The position numbers and the translations under genes were made by a program. Below the pieces are notes generated by a model. It did no database searches. It was not told the origin of the DNA and saw nothing but the letters and a program-made list of their open reading frames with translations. A stretch of DNA of 64,000 bases. Origin: Methylobacter marinus A45. Its GTDB lineage: Bacteria; Pseudomonadota; Gammaproteobacteria; Methylococcales; Methylomonadaceae. The stretch's first letter is position 1. Every line of letters starts with the position of its first letter. The stretch spans positions 2,933,579 to 2,997,578 of the forward strand of contig NZ_KB912877.1 in assembly GCF_000383855.1 (NCBI RefSeq). Reading direction: 5' to 3'. Shown here in pieces: positions 53,522 to 62,673 of the stretch.

Positions 53522-55702
53522 CTACATCGATACCTTGATTTGCCCTTGTTTTAACGCGTCCAGGACATAGGCTTTAGGGCCGTCGGCGACAATATGCGCG
53601 CCGTCCATCACGATAAGCCGGTCCACCAGCGACAGCAGCGAGGCCCTGTGCGTGACCAGAATCAAGGTGCGCGTGCCGATGTGGCTGGCGAAGCGCTGCT
53701 TGAAGGCTTCTTCGGTGCTGTTGTCCATCGAGTTGGTCGGTTCATCCATAATATAGGCCGGCGGCGCGAGCAGCAGGGCCCGGGCAATGGCGACGCTTTG
53801 GCGCTGCCCTCCCGACAGCGAGGCGCCGCGCTCGCCCACGGGCATATCAAAGCCGGCCGGGTGCTTGTTGACGAATTGCGTGACGCCGGCGATTTCGGCG
53901 GCGTTCAGAATGGCGGAGTCCTCGGCGAAGCGCGAACCCAAGGTGATGTTGTCTTTTACGCTGCCGAACATCAGCGATATGTCCTGAGGCACATAACCGA
54001 ACTGGCGGCGCAGCTCCGACGGATCGATCTGGCGGATATCGGTGTCATCGATCAGAATGGAGCCTTCCTGCGGCTCATACAAGCCCATGATAAGTTTTTC
54101 AATAGTGCTTTTGCCCGAGCCGATCCGGCCGATAAAGGCGACGCGCTCTCCGGCCTTGATTTTGAAGGAGACTTTTTCCAGGGCCCGGGTCGGCTGGTCG
54201 GGATAACTGAACGTGACGTTTTTGAATTCAATGGCCCCTTTAAACTTCGGCCGATGCAGGAATTTTTTGCCGAATTCACGTTCCACCGGCAGTTCCATCA
54301 GGCGGTTGATGGACGCCAGAGATGCTTTCGCCTGGTGATAGCGGGTCAGCAAAGAGGCCACCTGGGCAATGGGCGCCAATGCCCGGCCGGTTAAAATCGT
54401 GCAGGCGATCAGGCCGCCGGTGGTCAGTTCGCCTTCGGCTATTTTATAGACGCCCAGGATAACGACGGCAACGGAAGCCAGCTGCTGCAGGAACACTGTC
54501 AGGTTGACGGCGATCGAGGAATAAAAACGGGATTTCAGGCCCAGTCGCGCAATCTGGCCGATATTCTGCTCCCATTGCCGCTGCATCTGGCCCTCCGCGC
54601 TGACCGTCTTGAGGATTTCAAGATTGCTCAACGACTCGATCAGAATGGCGCCTTTTTGCGCCGAGTATTTGAACAGCTCCGCGATGGTGCGTTTTAAGGG
54701 CTTTTGCGCCGCAATACCGCCGATAATCGCCAATGGCAGCAAGGATAAAGGGATCAGCGCCAGTTCGCCGCCTATCATGGCGATAATCGCCAGAAAAATA
54801 AACAGAAAAGGCAGGTCGATCAGCGTCGCTAAGGTCGCGGACGTCAGAAAATCCCGGAAGGATTCGAATTCCTGCAGGTTGTTGGCGAAAGCGCCTACGG
54901 ACACCGGCTTTGCCTCCATGCGGATGCCCATGACTTTTTCGAAAACAGTCGCGGACAGAATGATATCCGAGCGTTTGCCCGCCGCATCAATAAAATAGCC
55001 GCGCAACGCCTTCATGACAAAATCAAAGGTAAACACAATCGCCACGCCGATAGCCAGGACCCACAGCGTTTCCACGGCATGATTAGGCACCACCCGGTCG
55101 TAAACGTTCATGATAAAAAGCGGAGAGGCCAGCGCGAACAGGTTGATCAGCAGCGATGCGATGATGACTTCGGTGTAAATGGGCCAGGATTTGTAAATGA
55201 CATCCCAGAACCAATGCCTGACTTTGGGCGTGACGGAACCGGAGGTTCTGTCATCGAATTGATGATTAAGCTGGGTTAAAAATGCCGAGCCTGTATACTC
55301 TTCCTGTAAAGCCTGCAATGTAACCGTTTTTTCCCCGCTATCGGTTTCAGGCAGAATAACCGTAAAAAGCTCCTGTTCTTTTTTAATCAGGACGCAGGTT
55401 TTTTCATGCTTTAAAATCAAAACAGCCGGTAAAACCAGATTTGATATTTCATCGAGAGGGCGCTTGACCAGGGCGGCGGCAAGCCCCGCGCGTTCGGCCG
55501 CCCTGATGAACAAGGCCGGGGTTAATTTGTTGTCGACCAAAGGCAATCCGGCCGTTAGCGCCTCCGCTGAATAGGGTGTATGCAATAGCTTACAAATTGA
55601 TAATAAGGCCAGCAACAGCGCATCATCAGATTTGGGCGGAATTGAGTGGGAGGTGGTGGAGGGCAGAGCAGTTGATTGCGGGGCTTCTTCGACGGTGTCC
55701 AT
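53522..55702 (-). CDS. lapB: type I secretion ABC transporter LapB
   Basis: A 726-residue transporter. The N-terminal C39-like domain (residues about 25-140) lacks the catalytic Cys environment, so it is a docking, non-protease domain, as expected for RTX adhesin exporters. A six-helix membrane domain follows (about 165-455). The ATPase has Walker A GRIGSGKST, signature LSGGQRQSVAIARALLL and Walker B YIMDEPTNSMD. It exports a giant LapA-type adhesin that is not in this window. It is first in the lapB-lapC-luxR-lapE operon. Confidence 0.95.
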   Translation of the reverse strand: MDTVEEAPQSTALPSTTSHSIPPKSDDALLLALLSICKLLHTPYSAEALTAGLPLVDNKLTPALFIRAAERAGLAAALVKRPLDEISNLVLPAVLILKHEKTCVLIKKEQELFTVILPETDSGEKTVTLQALQEEYTGSAFLTQLNHQFDDRTSGSVTPKVRHWFWDVIYKSWPIYTEVIIASLLINLFALASPLFIMNVYDRVVPNHAVETLWVLAIGVAIVFTFDFVMKALRGYFIDAAGKRSDIILSATVFEKVMGIRMEAKPVSVGAFANNLQEFESFRDFLTSATLATLIDLPFLFIFLAIIAMIGGELALIPLSLLPLAIIGGIAAQKPLKRTIAELFKYSAQKGAILIESLSNLEILKTVSAEGQMQRQWEQNIGQIARLGLKSRFYSSIAVNLTVFLQQLASVAVVILGVYKIAEGELTTGGLIACTILTGRALAPIAQVASLLTRYHQAKASLASINRLMELPVEREFGKKFLHRPKFKGAIEFKNVTFSYPDQPTRALEKVSFKIKAGERVAFIGRIGSGKSTIEKLIMGLYEPQEGSILIDDTDIRQIDPSELRRQFGYVPQDISLMFGSVKDNITLGSRFAEDSAILNAAEIAGVTQFVNKHPAGFDMPVGERGASLSGGQRQSVAIARALLLAPPAYIMDEPTNSMDNSTEEAFKQRFASHIGTRTLILVTHRASLLSLVDRLIVMDGAHIVADGPKAYVLDALKQGQIKVSM

Positions 55703-55791
55703 ATGCTCAGGTAACTAAGGGTCCAAATTATTGCAGTGTATTTGCAGAGTACTTAGGTAGAATAGCACAACAACATTTACTGGAGAAATTG

Positions 55792-56130
55792 ATGCCCTAT
55801 GTAAGCCGAAATGCCGCAGGTATCATTATTGAATTACATGACTCCCCGCCTGCCGCCGACTCGCAATGGCTGGCGGCTACCGACCCGGAGGTGATGAGTT
55901 TTTTACGGCGCATGGCCGAGTCGGAGCAGGTCAAGCGTACGCTGTCCTCGACGGACTATGAGATGGCGCGGGTCATAGAGGATCTGGTCGACCTGCTAAT
56001 CGAGAAGCAGGTTTTCATCTTTACGGAATTGCCACCGGCGGTGCAGGAAAAATTAGGGACCAGAAAGCGGCTTAGGAAGGATATGCAGTCACTGAATAAT
56101 TTGATCAGCGAGGATGACGATATATTTTGA
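55792..56130 (+). CDS. conserved small protein upstream of radA
   Basis: A 112-residue protein starting MPYVSRNAAGIIIELHD; TGGAG precedes the ATG at 55792. The middle holds TDPEVMSFLRRM and ARVIEDLVDLLIEKQVFIFTELPPAVQEKL; the C-terminus is acidic (SEDDDIF). It belongs to a family often labelled tryptophan synthase beta-like, but it has no TrpB domain and no catalytic motif; that label is misleading. It lies 18 bases before radA. The function is unknown. Confidence 0.8.
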   Translation: MPYVSRNAAGIIIELHDSPPAADSQWLAATDPEVMSFLRRMAESEQVKRTLSSTDYEMARVIEDLVDLLIEKQVFIFTELPPAVQEKLGTRKRLRKDMQSLNNLISEDDDIF

Positions 56131-56148
56131 TGTGTCGCCCCAATCAGT

Positions 56149-57525
56149 ATGAGTAAGAAAACCAAAACAGCGTATGTTTGTGATCAATGCGGCGCGGATT
56201 TTCCGCGCTGGGCCGGGCAATGCACGAGCTGTGGGGCCTGGAACACCATTAAGGAAGTCAGGCTCGGCTCCGCGGCATCCGATCGCCATAGCCGCACTGC
56301 CGGTTATGCCGGCAGCCGGTCGGAAGTCCGGTTGTTGTCCGACATCAATCTTTCGCAAGCCGAACGTATTTCCACGCGGATTTCAGAATTTGACCGGGTG
56401 TTGGGCGGCGGCATTGTCAGCGGCAGCGTCGTGCTGATCGGCGGCGCGCCGGGCGCCGGCAAGAGCACGATCTTGTTGCAGGCCATCGCCAATATTGCCG
56501 GCGACGGTATCAGCGTGCTGTATGTCTCCGGCGAGGAATCGTTGCAACAGATCGCCGAGAGAGCCCATAGGCTGAAGCTGCCGGTCGATAAAATCATGAT
56601 GCTGGCCGAAACCTCGGTCCAGAGAATCTGTGATGTGCTGGATGAGGTGCGGCCGCAGATCCTGGTGATTGATTCGATTCAAGTCATGCACACGCAGGAG
56701 ACGGACTCGGCGCCCGGATCGGTTTCCCAGGTCCGGGAGTCGGCCAGCTATCTGACCCAGTACGCAAAAAAGCATAATGTCTCCATCTTCATGGTCGGGC
56801 ATGTCACTAAGGATCAGTCATTGGCAGGTCCCATGACTCTGAGTCATATTGTCGATACCCAGGTCATTCTGGCATCGACGGATGACGCCCGGTTCCGGGT
56901 TTTGAGAGCCGATAAAAACCGCTTCGGCAGCGTCGGCGAGCTGGGTTTTTTCGCCATGGACAGTGCGGGGCTCAAGGAAGTCAAGAATCCGTCGGCGATG
57001 TTTTTGAATCGGGCCGAAAAGCCGTCTTCCGGCAGTGTCGTGACCGTGCTTTGGGAAGGTACACGGCCTTTGCTGGTGGAAATCCAGGCCCTGGTGATCG
57101 AATGCCAGTATGGCAATCCGCGGCGCCTGGCCGTCGGCTTCGATCAGAACCGCCTTGCCATGCTGCTGGCTGTGCTGGCGCGGCACGGCGGCATCCTGAC
57201 CGGTACTGACGAGATTTATGCCAATGTGGTGGGCGGCATCAAAGTCACGGAAACCAGTTCTGATTTGGCCATTGTCGTGGGGATCGTATCCAGTCTAAGG
57301 GACAAGGTGATTCCGCATGATGCGTTCTTTTTTGGCGAGATTGGTCTTAATGGCGAGATCAGGCCGGTCGCCAACGGTCACGCCCGCCTTAACGATGCCG
57401 CGAAACACGGCTTCAAAAAGGCGGTTATCCCGAAAGCCAATGCGCCTAGAAAACCGATTGAAGGCCTGACGATTCATGCCGTTTCCCATCTTTCCGAAGC
57501 GCTGGATATTTTCTCGGATCTTTGA
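56149..57525 (+). CDS. radA: DNA repair protein RadA/Sms
   Basis: A 458-residue hexameric helicase-like ATPase for recombination intermediates. An N-terminal zinc finger (CDQCGADF, CTSCGAW) precedes the RecA-like core with Walker A GGAPGAGKST and the RadA-specific DKNRFGSVGELGFF motif. The C-terminal Lon-like domain has FFGEIGLNGEIRPVANG. The length is normal. Confidence 0.97.
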   Translation: MSKKTKTAYVCDQCGADFPRWAGQCTSCGAWNTIKEVRLGSAASDRHSRTAGYAGSRSEVRLLSDINLSQAERISTRISEFDRVLGGGIVSGSVVLIGGAPGAGKSTILLQAIANIAGDGISVLYVSGEESLQQIAERAHRLKLPVDKIMMLAETSVQRICDVLDEVRPQILVIDSIQVMHTQETDSAPGSVSQVRESASYLTQYAKKHNVSIFMVGHVTKDQSLAGPMTLSHIVDTQVILASTDDARFRVLRADKNRFGSVGELGFFAMDSAGLKEVKNPSAMFLNRAEKPSSGSVVTVLWEGTRPLLVEIQALVIECQYGNPRRLAVGFDQNRLAMLLAVLARHGGILTGTDEIYANVVGGIKVTETSSDLAIVVGIVSSLRDKVIPHDAFFFGEIGLNGEIRPVANGHARLNDAAKHGFKKAVIPKANAPRKPIEGLTIHAVSHLSEALDIFSDL

Positions 57526-57575
57526 TGAGGGAAATAAGTGATAAGGATATTGCGGCGGTTGGCGGCGGTTTTTTA

Positions 57576-58202
57576 TCAAGCCAGAAAAAACTGCAGGGCG
57601 GTATTGTCAATAACGATTACGTCATTATTGTTCAGCTTGAGTGAATTATCGTCCAAAGGCTGGTTATTGACGGTGATGGGGCCATTGTTTTCCAATGCGG
57701 AAATAAAATAGCCGTCCTTTCTTTTGGCGATAACGATCATGCCGCTGCCGCTATTGCCCAGGCGCGTCATTGTTTTTTTCAGGGGCAGGATCTTGCCTAT
57801 ATTCTGGCCGTCCATGATCTGCAGGTTGGCGGCAGGGATCGGGGTGTAGGCGCTGTCTTCTTCGCGATTCACTTTGTTGGTCGAACTGCCGGAATGCCGG
57901 AGTTGTTCGGTCGATTCCGTCGTATTGTAGATGATGTCATGCTTGCCGATTGAGATCGTGTCATTATTGCTGAGATGACATTCCTTGACTTTTTCATGAT
58001 TGACGATTAACGGAAAGTCATCATTCAACTGCTTGATAATGCAGTCAGTATCGCGAATAACAAGAGCGGCATGAGCCGGAGCAACCGCAAGGCTGTCGAT
58101 GGTCAAGTCGTTGGTTTCATCGCGTCCGATATGCACGATGCCGTTTTCAAAAAGCGCTGAATGGATTGCTTTATCTTTAAAAAAAACAGTGAGTCTTGCC
58201 AT
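57576..58202 (-). CDS. double FHA-domain protein
   Basis: A 208-residue cytoplasmic protein with two FHA-like phosphothreonine-binding folds. The first is at about residues 18-90 (VHIGRDETNDLTIDSLAVAPAHA, with the Gly-Arg and Ser/Asn-type core). The second is at about 128-205 (TRLGNSGSGMIVIAKRKDGYFI and GPITVNNQPLDD). The second lacks the usual His in SxxH. No kinase or phosphatase lies nearby, so the partner is unknown. Confidence 0.85.
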   Translation of the reverse strand: MARLTVFFKDKAIHSALFENGIVHIGRDETNDLTIDSLAVAPAHAALVIRDTDCIIKQLNDDFPLIVNHEKVKECHLSNNDTISIGKHDIIYNTTESTEQLRHSGSSTNKVNREEDSAYTPIPAANLQIMDGQNIGKILPLKKTMTRLGNSGSGMIVIAKRKDGYFISALENNGPITVNNQPLDDNSLKLNNNDVIVIDNTALQFFLA

Positions 58203-58310
58203 TGCTGTCGTAAATTAATCTTTGAATGGATTTTAATTATAGACGGAATATTTTACTTAGCCAAAAAAACGCAAGTTTTTAACAGAGGTGATCGGCATTG
58301 GTATAAGTTG

Positions 58311-59561
58311 CTATTTTTGCGGCAGAAACTTAACCAATTTAACGGTATTCTGGTCGCGTTTTATGATTTCCAGAGGGTAGCCGTGCAATTTTATGCTGGT
58401 CCCGGGCTCCGGGATGGTCTCCATGAATTCAATGATAAGCCCGTTCAGTGTTTTCGGGCCTTCTGTCGGCAAAGACCATTGCGTGACGCGGTTCAATTCC
58501 CGTACGGTAATGTTGGCGTCCACCAGAAAACTGCCGTCGCTTTGCTCTCTGACGGTTACATCGTCGGTGATCAGTTCGCCCACTATTTCCTGCAGCAAAT
58601 CGTCCAGGGTAACAAGGCCTTCCACGTCACCGTATTCGTCGACCACCAGGCCGATGCGTATTTTCTCGGTCTTAAACCGGTGAATCTGCTGGTGCACAGG
58701 CGTGCTTTCGGGAATGAAGGAGGGTTTCGTCAACAGATTGATAAGGGTTTGCTTGTCAAAATCCTCATTATTGACCAGCATGAGGACTTTTCTTAAATGC
58801 ATGAAGCCGATGACCCGGTCGATGCTTTTTTTATAAACAGGCAGTCGGGTATGCGGACTGGTCTTGATTTGTGTAATGATGTCTTCAATCGGTGACTCAA
58901 GATCGATACCGACAATTTCATTGCGCGGCGTCATGATGTCTTCAACCGTCGCCGACTCAAGATCAAGAATGCCCAGCAGCATTTTCTGATAGCGCGAAGG
59001 CATTAAACTTTCCGCTTCGGTCACGATGCTTTTCAATTCTTCCTTGTTAAGCAGGTCGTGGTTGTTTTTTTTGATGTTAATGCCGACCAGGCGCAGCAAC
59101 AGCCCGGTAATCAGGTTAACGATCCATACAATCGGATAAAAGAGCTTCAGCAAGGGGACAAAGACCCAGGCTGCGGGGAAGGCCAGTATCTCAGGCTTGA
59201 CCGCCGCCAGCGTCTTCGGCGTGACCTCGGAAAAAATAAGAATGACGATCGTCAAAATTCCGGCGGCAATGGCAATGCTGGACTCGCTTTCGCCAAAGAG
59301 CCGAATGGCAATGACTGTCGTTAATGAGGAGGCGATGACATTGACGAAATTATTGCCCAGTAAAATCAGGCTGATTAACTGATCGGGCCGCTGCAGTAAG
59401 TGATGGGCTTTTATTGCCCCGGAATGTTTGAGCTTAACCAGATGCTTTAAACGATAACGGTTCAAGGTCATAAGAGACGTTTCGGAACCGGAAAAAAAAG
59501 CCGAAAGAATAAGCATTAATGCAAGTATGCCAAAGAGCATACCAAGGGGTATGTCGTTCAA
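58311..59561 (-). CDS. CNNM/CorC (HlyC/CorC) family protein with CBS domains
   Basis: A 416-residue membrane protein. The DUF21/CNNM domain (residues 5-190) begins LFGILALMLILSAFFSGSETSLM. A tandem CBS pair (about 205-325) starts VEDIMTPRNEIVGIDLES and includes GLVVDEYGDVEGLVTLDDLL. A C-terminal CorC_HlyC domain follows (FLVDANITVRELNR). Relatives (CorB, YfjD) take part in Mg/Co efflux. It lies divergent to fleQ. Confidence 0.92.
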   Translation of the reverse strand: MNDIPLGMLFGILALMLILSAFFSGSETSLMTLNRYRLKHLVKLKHSGAIKAHHLLQRPDQLISLILLGNNFVNVIASSLTTVIAIRLFGESESSIAIAAGILTIVILIFSEVTPKTLAAVKPEILAFPAAWVFVPLLKLFYPIVWIVNLITGLLLRLVGINIKKNNHDLLNKEELKSIVTEAESLMPSRYQKMLLGILDLESATVEDIMTPRNEIVGIDLESPIEDIITQIKTSPHTRLPVYKKSIDRVIGFMHLRKVLMLVNNEDFDKQTLINLLTKPSFIPESTPVHQQIHRFKTEKIRIGLVVDEYGDVEGLVTLDDLLQEIVGELITDDVTVREQSDGSFLVDANITVRELNRVTQWSLPTEGPKTLNGLIIEFMETIPEPGTSIKLHGYPLEIIKRDQNTVKLVKFLPQK

Positions 59562-59871
59562 AGGAATGAGGGCTCTAGAGTAGTGGAAACAGCTCTAGTG
59601 TCTACAATGGGAAATTTTTGTCAAGCTTGAATGTGGAGCGTAAGCTGTTATTTGTCTTTGAATTACTTTAAAAAAGTTATAGAACATTTTGAAAAAAAGA
59701 GTATTTTGACAGCGGCTCGATTCGATGCTTAACTTTATCGAGTAGCTAAAAAACCAAGTTGGATTATATTTAATACCTTAGAGATTAAGGATAACTGATT
59801 CTTTGATCATGGCCGCTTTTTGAAGCCACGTTTTAATTGCAGATTAATATTTGAATGATGAGTATAGGAAT
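59562..59871. other. 310-base divergent upstream region of fleQ
   Basis: AT-rich. A perfect TTGACA at 59706-59711 could be a -35 for fleQ, but the -10 candidates 17-18 bases on (TTAACT, TAACTT) are weak. No gene and no -24/-12 element is visible, in keeping with fleQ being at the top of the hierarchy. Confidence 0.4.
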
Positions 59872-61341
59872 ATGGCTTTGCCGCGTATTTTGTTAATTGA
59901 TGATAATAAAACAAGATCCCAGCAATTTGAGATTATTCTTCAGTTTATGGAATACCAGGTGGAAACAGCCGGTTCATCAAATTATGCGGCAGTGATCGGT
60001 CAGATTGAGCCGGTTTTCGGGATTTTTGTCGGTGACGGTATCGACAAACAGGCGCTGGTGATCAAGGAAATAGTAGAGCTCACCGATAATGTCCCCGTGA
60101 TTTTGTTGATCGACAAGGGGGCGGCCTTGCGAGTGCCGACAGCCATCAACAACCGGGTGTTTCAGGTGCAGGAATGGCCAGTGGCCTATCCCGGCCTGAA
60201 GCCGACAATCGATAAACTGTCAGCGGCTTACGGTCAGCGCCAGGGCAATCCCGTCAATTTCCAGGAGCGCAGGGTTTATGAGCGGCGTTCATCGGCGATC
60301 GAACGACTGCAAGGTAATAGCCAGGCCATTGTCAATATTCGTAAATCCATAGCGCAGGTGGCCGAATCCGACGCGACAGTGTTGATTCTCGGCGAGTCAG
60401 GAACGGGCAAGGAAGTGATTGCCCGGGCTTTGCATGATGCCTCTTGCCGGAAATCAAAACCATTCGTGCCGATCAATTGCGGAGCGATTCCAGGCGAATT
60501 GTTGGAAAGCGAGTTATTCGGCCATGAAAAAGGCGCTTTTACCGGTGCCTTGAATGCCCGGCAAGGGCGGTTTGAAATGGCGGAAGGCGGCACGCTGTTT
60601 CTCGACGAGATCGGCGACATGCCGACGGCCATGCAGGTCAAGCTGCTACGCGTATTGCAGGAGCGTACGTTTGAGCGCGTCGGCAGCAATAAAACCATCT
60701 ACTGTGATGTCAGGGTAATTGCAGCAACCCACCGATCCCTTGAAGAAGAGATTAAATCGAATCGGTTCCGGGAAGATTTATTTTACCGCTTGAATGTGTT
60801 TCCGATTGAAGTGCCCGCTTTACGGGAGCGCGCCGGCGATATTCCGCTGCTGGTGCAGGATCTTATCGCCCGACTGGAGGCGGCTAACCGTGGGTCGGTA
60901 CAGCTGACCAATGCGGCTCTGGCGGTTTTAATGCAGCATACCTGGCCCGGCAATGTCAGGGAATTGGCCAATCTGATTGAACGGTTGGCGATTATTTATC
61001 CGAAAGGCTTGGTGGATGTGGCCGATTTGCCGGAAAAATTCCAGCACTATCCTGTCCCGGAGGAAATGATCGTCGATACGCCGGCGGCTAATGCGGAAGA
61101 CCTGGACCGGTCCTCCGGGGTAATGGAAATGGATGAACAGTCTGATGCGTTGCCGGCGTCCCTGGCGCATCTGCCGGAGCAGGGTATTGATTTGAAAGAA
61201 TATCTGAATGTGCTGGAAGGCGATCTGATACGGCAAGCACTGGTGGAATGCAACGGCGTCGTCGCCCATGCAGCCAAGCGCCTGAATATGCGCCGTACGA
61301 CCTTGGTGGAAAAATTGCGCAAGTACGATGTGCAGCGCTAG
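59872..61341 (+). CDS. fleQ: sigma-54-dependent flagellar master regulator FleQ
   Basis: A 489-residue protein. The N-terminal FleQ-type receiver-like domain (residues 5-120) lacks a clear phospho-acceptor. The AAA+ domain has Walker [12 protein letters not shown], the sigma-54 contact GAFTGA, and Walker [13 protein letters not shown]. The C-terminal Fis-type HTH is [20 protein letters not shown]. In Pseudomonas FleQ turns on flagellar genes and, with c-di-GMP, switches to exopolysaccharide/adhesin genes. The ATG at 59872 has AGGA upstream; the longer TTG frame from 59851 adds only NDEYRN. Confidence 0.94.
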   Translation: MALPRILLIDDNKTRSQQFEIILQFMEYQVETAGSSNYAAVIGQIEPVFGIFVGDGIDKQALVIKEIVELTDNVPVILLIDKGAALRVPTAINNRVFQVQEWPVAYPGLKPTIDKLSAAYGQRQGNPVNFQERRVYERRSSAIERLQGNSQAIVNIRKSIAQVAESDATVLILGESGTGKEVIARALHDASCRKSKPFVPINCGAIPGELLESELFGHEKGAFTGALNARQGRFEMAEGGTLFLDEIGDMPTAMQVKLLRVLQERTFERVGSNKTIYCDVRVIAATHRSLEEEIKSNRFREDLFYRLNVFPIEVPALRERAGDIPLLVQDLIARLEAANRGSVQLTNAALAVLMQHTWPGNVRELANLIERLAIIYPKGLVDVADLPEKFQHYPVPEEMIVDTPAANAEDLDRSSGVMEMDEQSDALPASLAHLPEQGIDLKEYLNVLEGDLIRQALVECNGVVAHAAKRLNMRRTTLVEKLRKYDVQR

Positions 61342-61397
61342 CGAGTCAAATTTTCGACGCCATGTTTAACTAATTGAAAACAAATATAAATTATTAG

Positions 61398-61413
61398 TGG
61401 CCTGATTGTTGCT
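61398..61413 (+). promoter_or_regulatory. sigma-54 promoter of fleSR
   Basis: TGGCCTGATTGTTGCT matches TGGCACG-N4-TTGCW at the essential GG (61399-61400) and TTGC (61409-61412), with 10 bases between GG and GC. It lies 37 bases before the fleS ATG. Confidence 0.75.
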
Positions 61414-61449
61414 TTCTTTGATTCACATGAAAAACCAGGCGCTTCAATC

Positions 61450-62673
61450 ATGAACACAAGCAAGGCTCAGAAAGCAAATAAAACAGAACAGCTCACCGAT
61501 GCGTTCCGCATGTTCAATGAGCTCTCGCAGAATTTGTCCATTTCTTATCAGGGGCTGGAAGAGCAGGTCGCCAAATTGCACTGCGAATTGGCCGCCGCGC
61601 GTAGCGAGCGTCTTAAAACGCTTGAAGAAAAAGAGAAGCTGGCCAACCGGCTGGAGAAAATACTGGCCGCGCTGCCGGCGGGCGTTATCGTGCTCGATGT
61701 CACGGGCAAAATTGTCGACTGCAATGAGATGGCGGTCGATTTTTTGGGCGAGCCGCTAAAGGAACTGCCCTGGTCGGAAGTGGTCGCCCGCAGCATGATA
61801 ACTGTTTCCGATAATCCGCATGAACGTCGGCTGTTAAACGGCAAACGCGTCAACATGACCTGCCGTCAGCTGGAAAATGACACAGGGCAGATTATTTTAT
61901 TGTCCGATGTCAGCGAAATGCAGGCTTTGCAGGCCTTGTTGAATCAGCAAAAGCAATTGTCGTCAATGGGCGAGATGGTCGCCAGCATGGCGCATCAGGT
62001 CAGAACCCCGCTCGCGACGGCCATTTTATATGCCTCGCAGATGGCCAATCCGGCCTTGAATCATGACAAGCGGCAGCGGTTTTCCCGGAAAATCCTGGAG
62101 CGCCTGCAGTATCTGGAAAGACAGGTTAACGATATGCTGATTTTCGCCAAGGACGGGCGCCTGGCGATGGAAAGCTTTTTCCTGTCAGGCTTGCTTGATC
62201 ATCTTAGCGAAGCTTTAAAAGACTATGCCGGCCAATGCGGTATCACCTGGCGGATCATCAATGATGCCGAGGATGATGTCATGCTCGGCAACCAGGATGC
62301 CCTGCGCGGCGCGCTGATGAATATACTGAACAATGCCGTCGATGCGATCGGCCGGGGCGGCGATATACAGATTCGCGTGAGTCAATTTGATGACAATGTC
62401 CGGTTTGTTATCGAGGATGATGGCCCCGGCATGGCGCCGGAGTTATGCCAACGGATTTTTGAGCCTTTTTTCTCGACCAAGACCAGCGGCACCGGTTTGG
62501 GCCTGGCTGTCGTTGATAGCGTGGTCAGGGCTCACGGCGGCCAATGTGAGTGCATCTCGACGCTCGGCAGGGGCACGGTCTTTGCCTTAACCTTGCCTTG
62601 CCTCGGGCAGCAGTTTAATCCATTGCCGGGCGGTTTTTCCGGTAAGAATCACAATCAGAGAGATGTAGCATGA
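61450..62673 (+). CDS. fleS: flagellar sensor histidine kinase FleS (FlrB)
   Basis: A 407-residue soluble kinase without membrane segments, as in FleS/FlrB. A coiled coil and PAS-like domain (residues about 55-150, GVIVLDVTGKIVDCNEM) precede the HisKA box MVASMAHQVRTPLATAI. The ATPase domain has NILNNAVDAIGRGG, DDGPGMAPE and TSGTGLGLAVVDSVV. It signals to FleR, whose ATG overlaps this stop (ATGA). Confidence 0.94.
   Translation: MNTSKAQKANKTEQLTDAFRMFNELSQNLSISYQGLEEQVAKLHCELAAARSERLKTLEEKEKLANRLEKILAALPAGVIVLDVTGKIVDCNEMAVDFLGEPLKELPWSEVVARSMITVSDNPHERRLLNGKRVNMTCRQLENDTGQIILLSDVSEMQALQALLNQQKQLSSMGEMVASMAHQVRTPLATAILYASQMANPALNHDKRQRFSRKILERLQYLERQVNDMLIFAKDGRLAMESFFLSGLLDHLSEALKDYAGQCGITWRIINDAEDDVMLGNQDALRGALMNILNNAVDAIGRGGDIQIRVSQFDDNVRFVIEDDGPGMAPELCQRIFEPFFSTKTSGTGLGLAVVDSVVRAHGGQCECISTLGRGTVFALTLPCLGQQFNPLPGGFSGKNHNQRDVA

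Noticed and set aside
55576-55791. N-terminal extension of the small protein before radA
   Set aside because: The extension is antisense to lapB; the ATG at 55792 has its own ribosome site and begins the conserved sequence.
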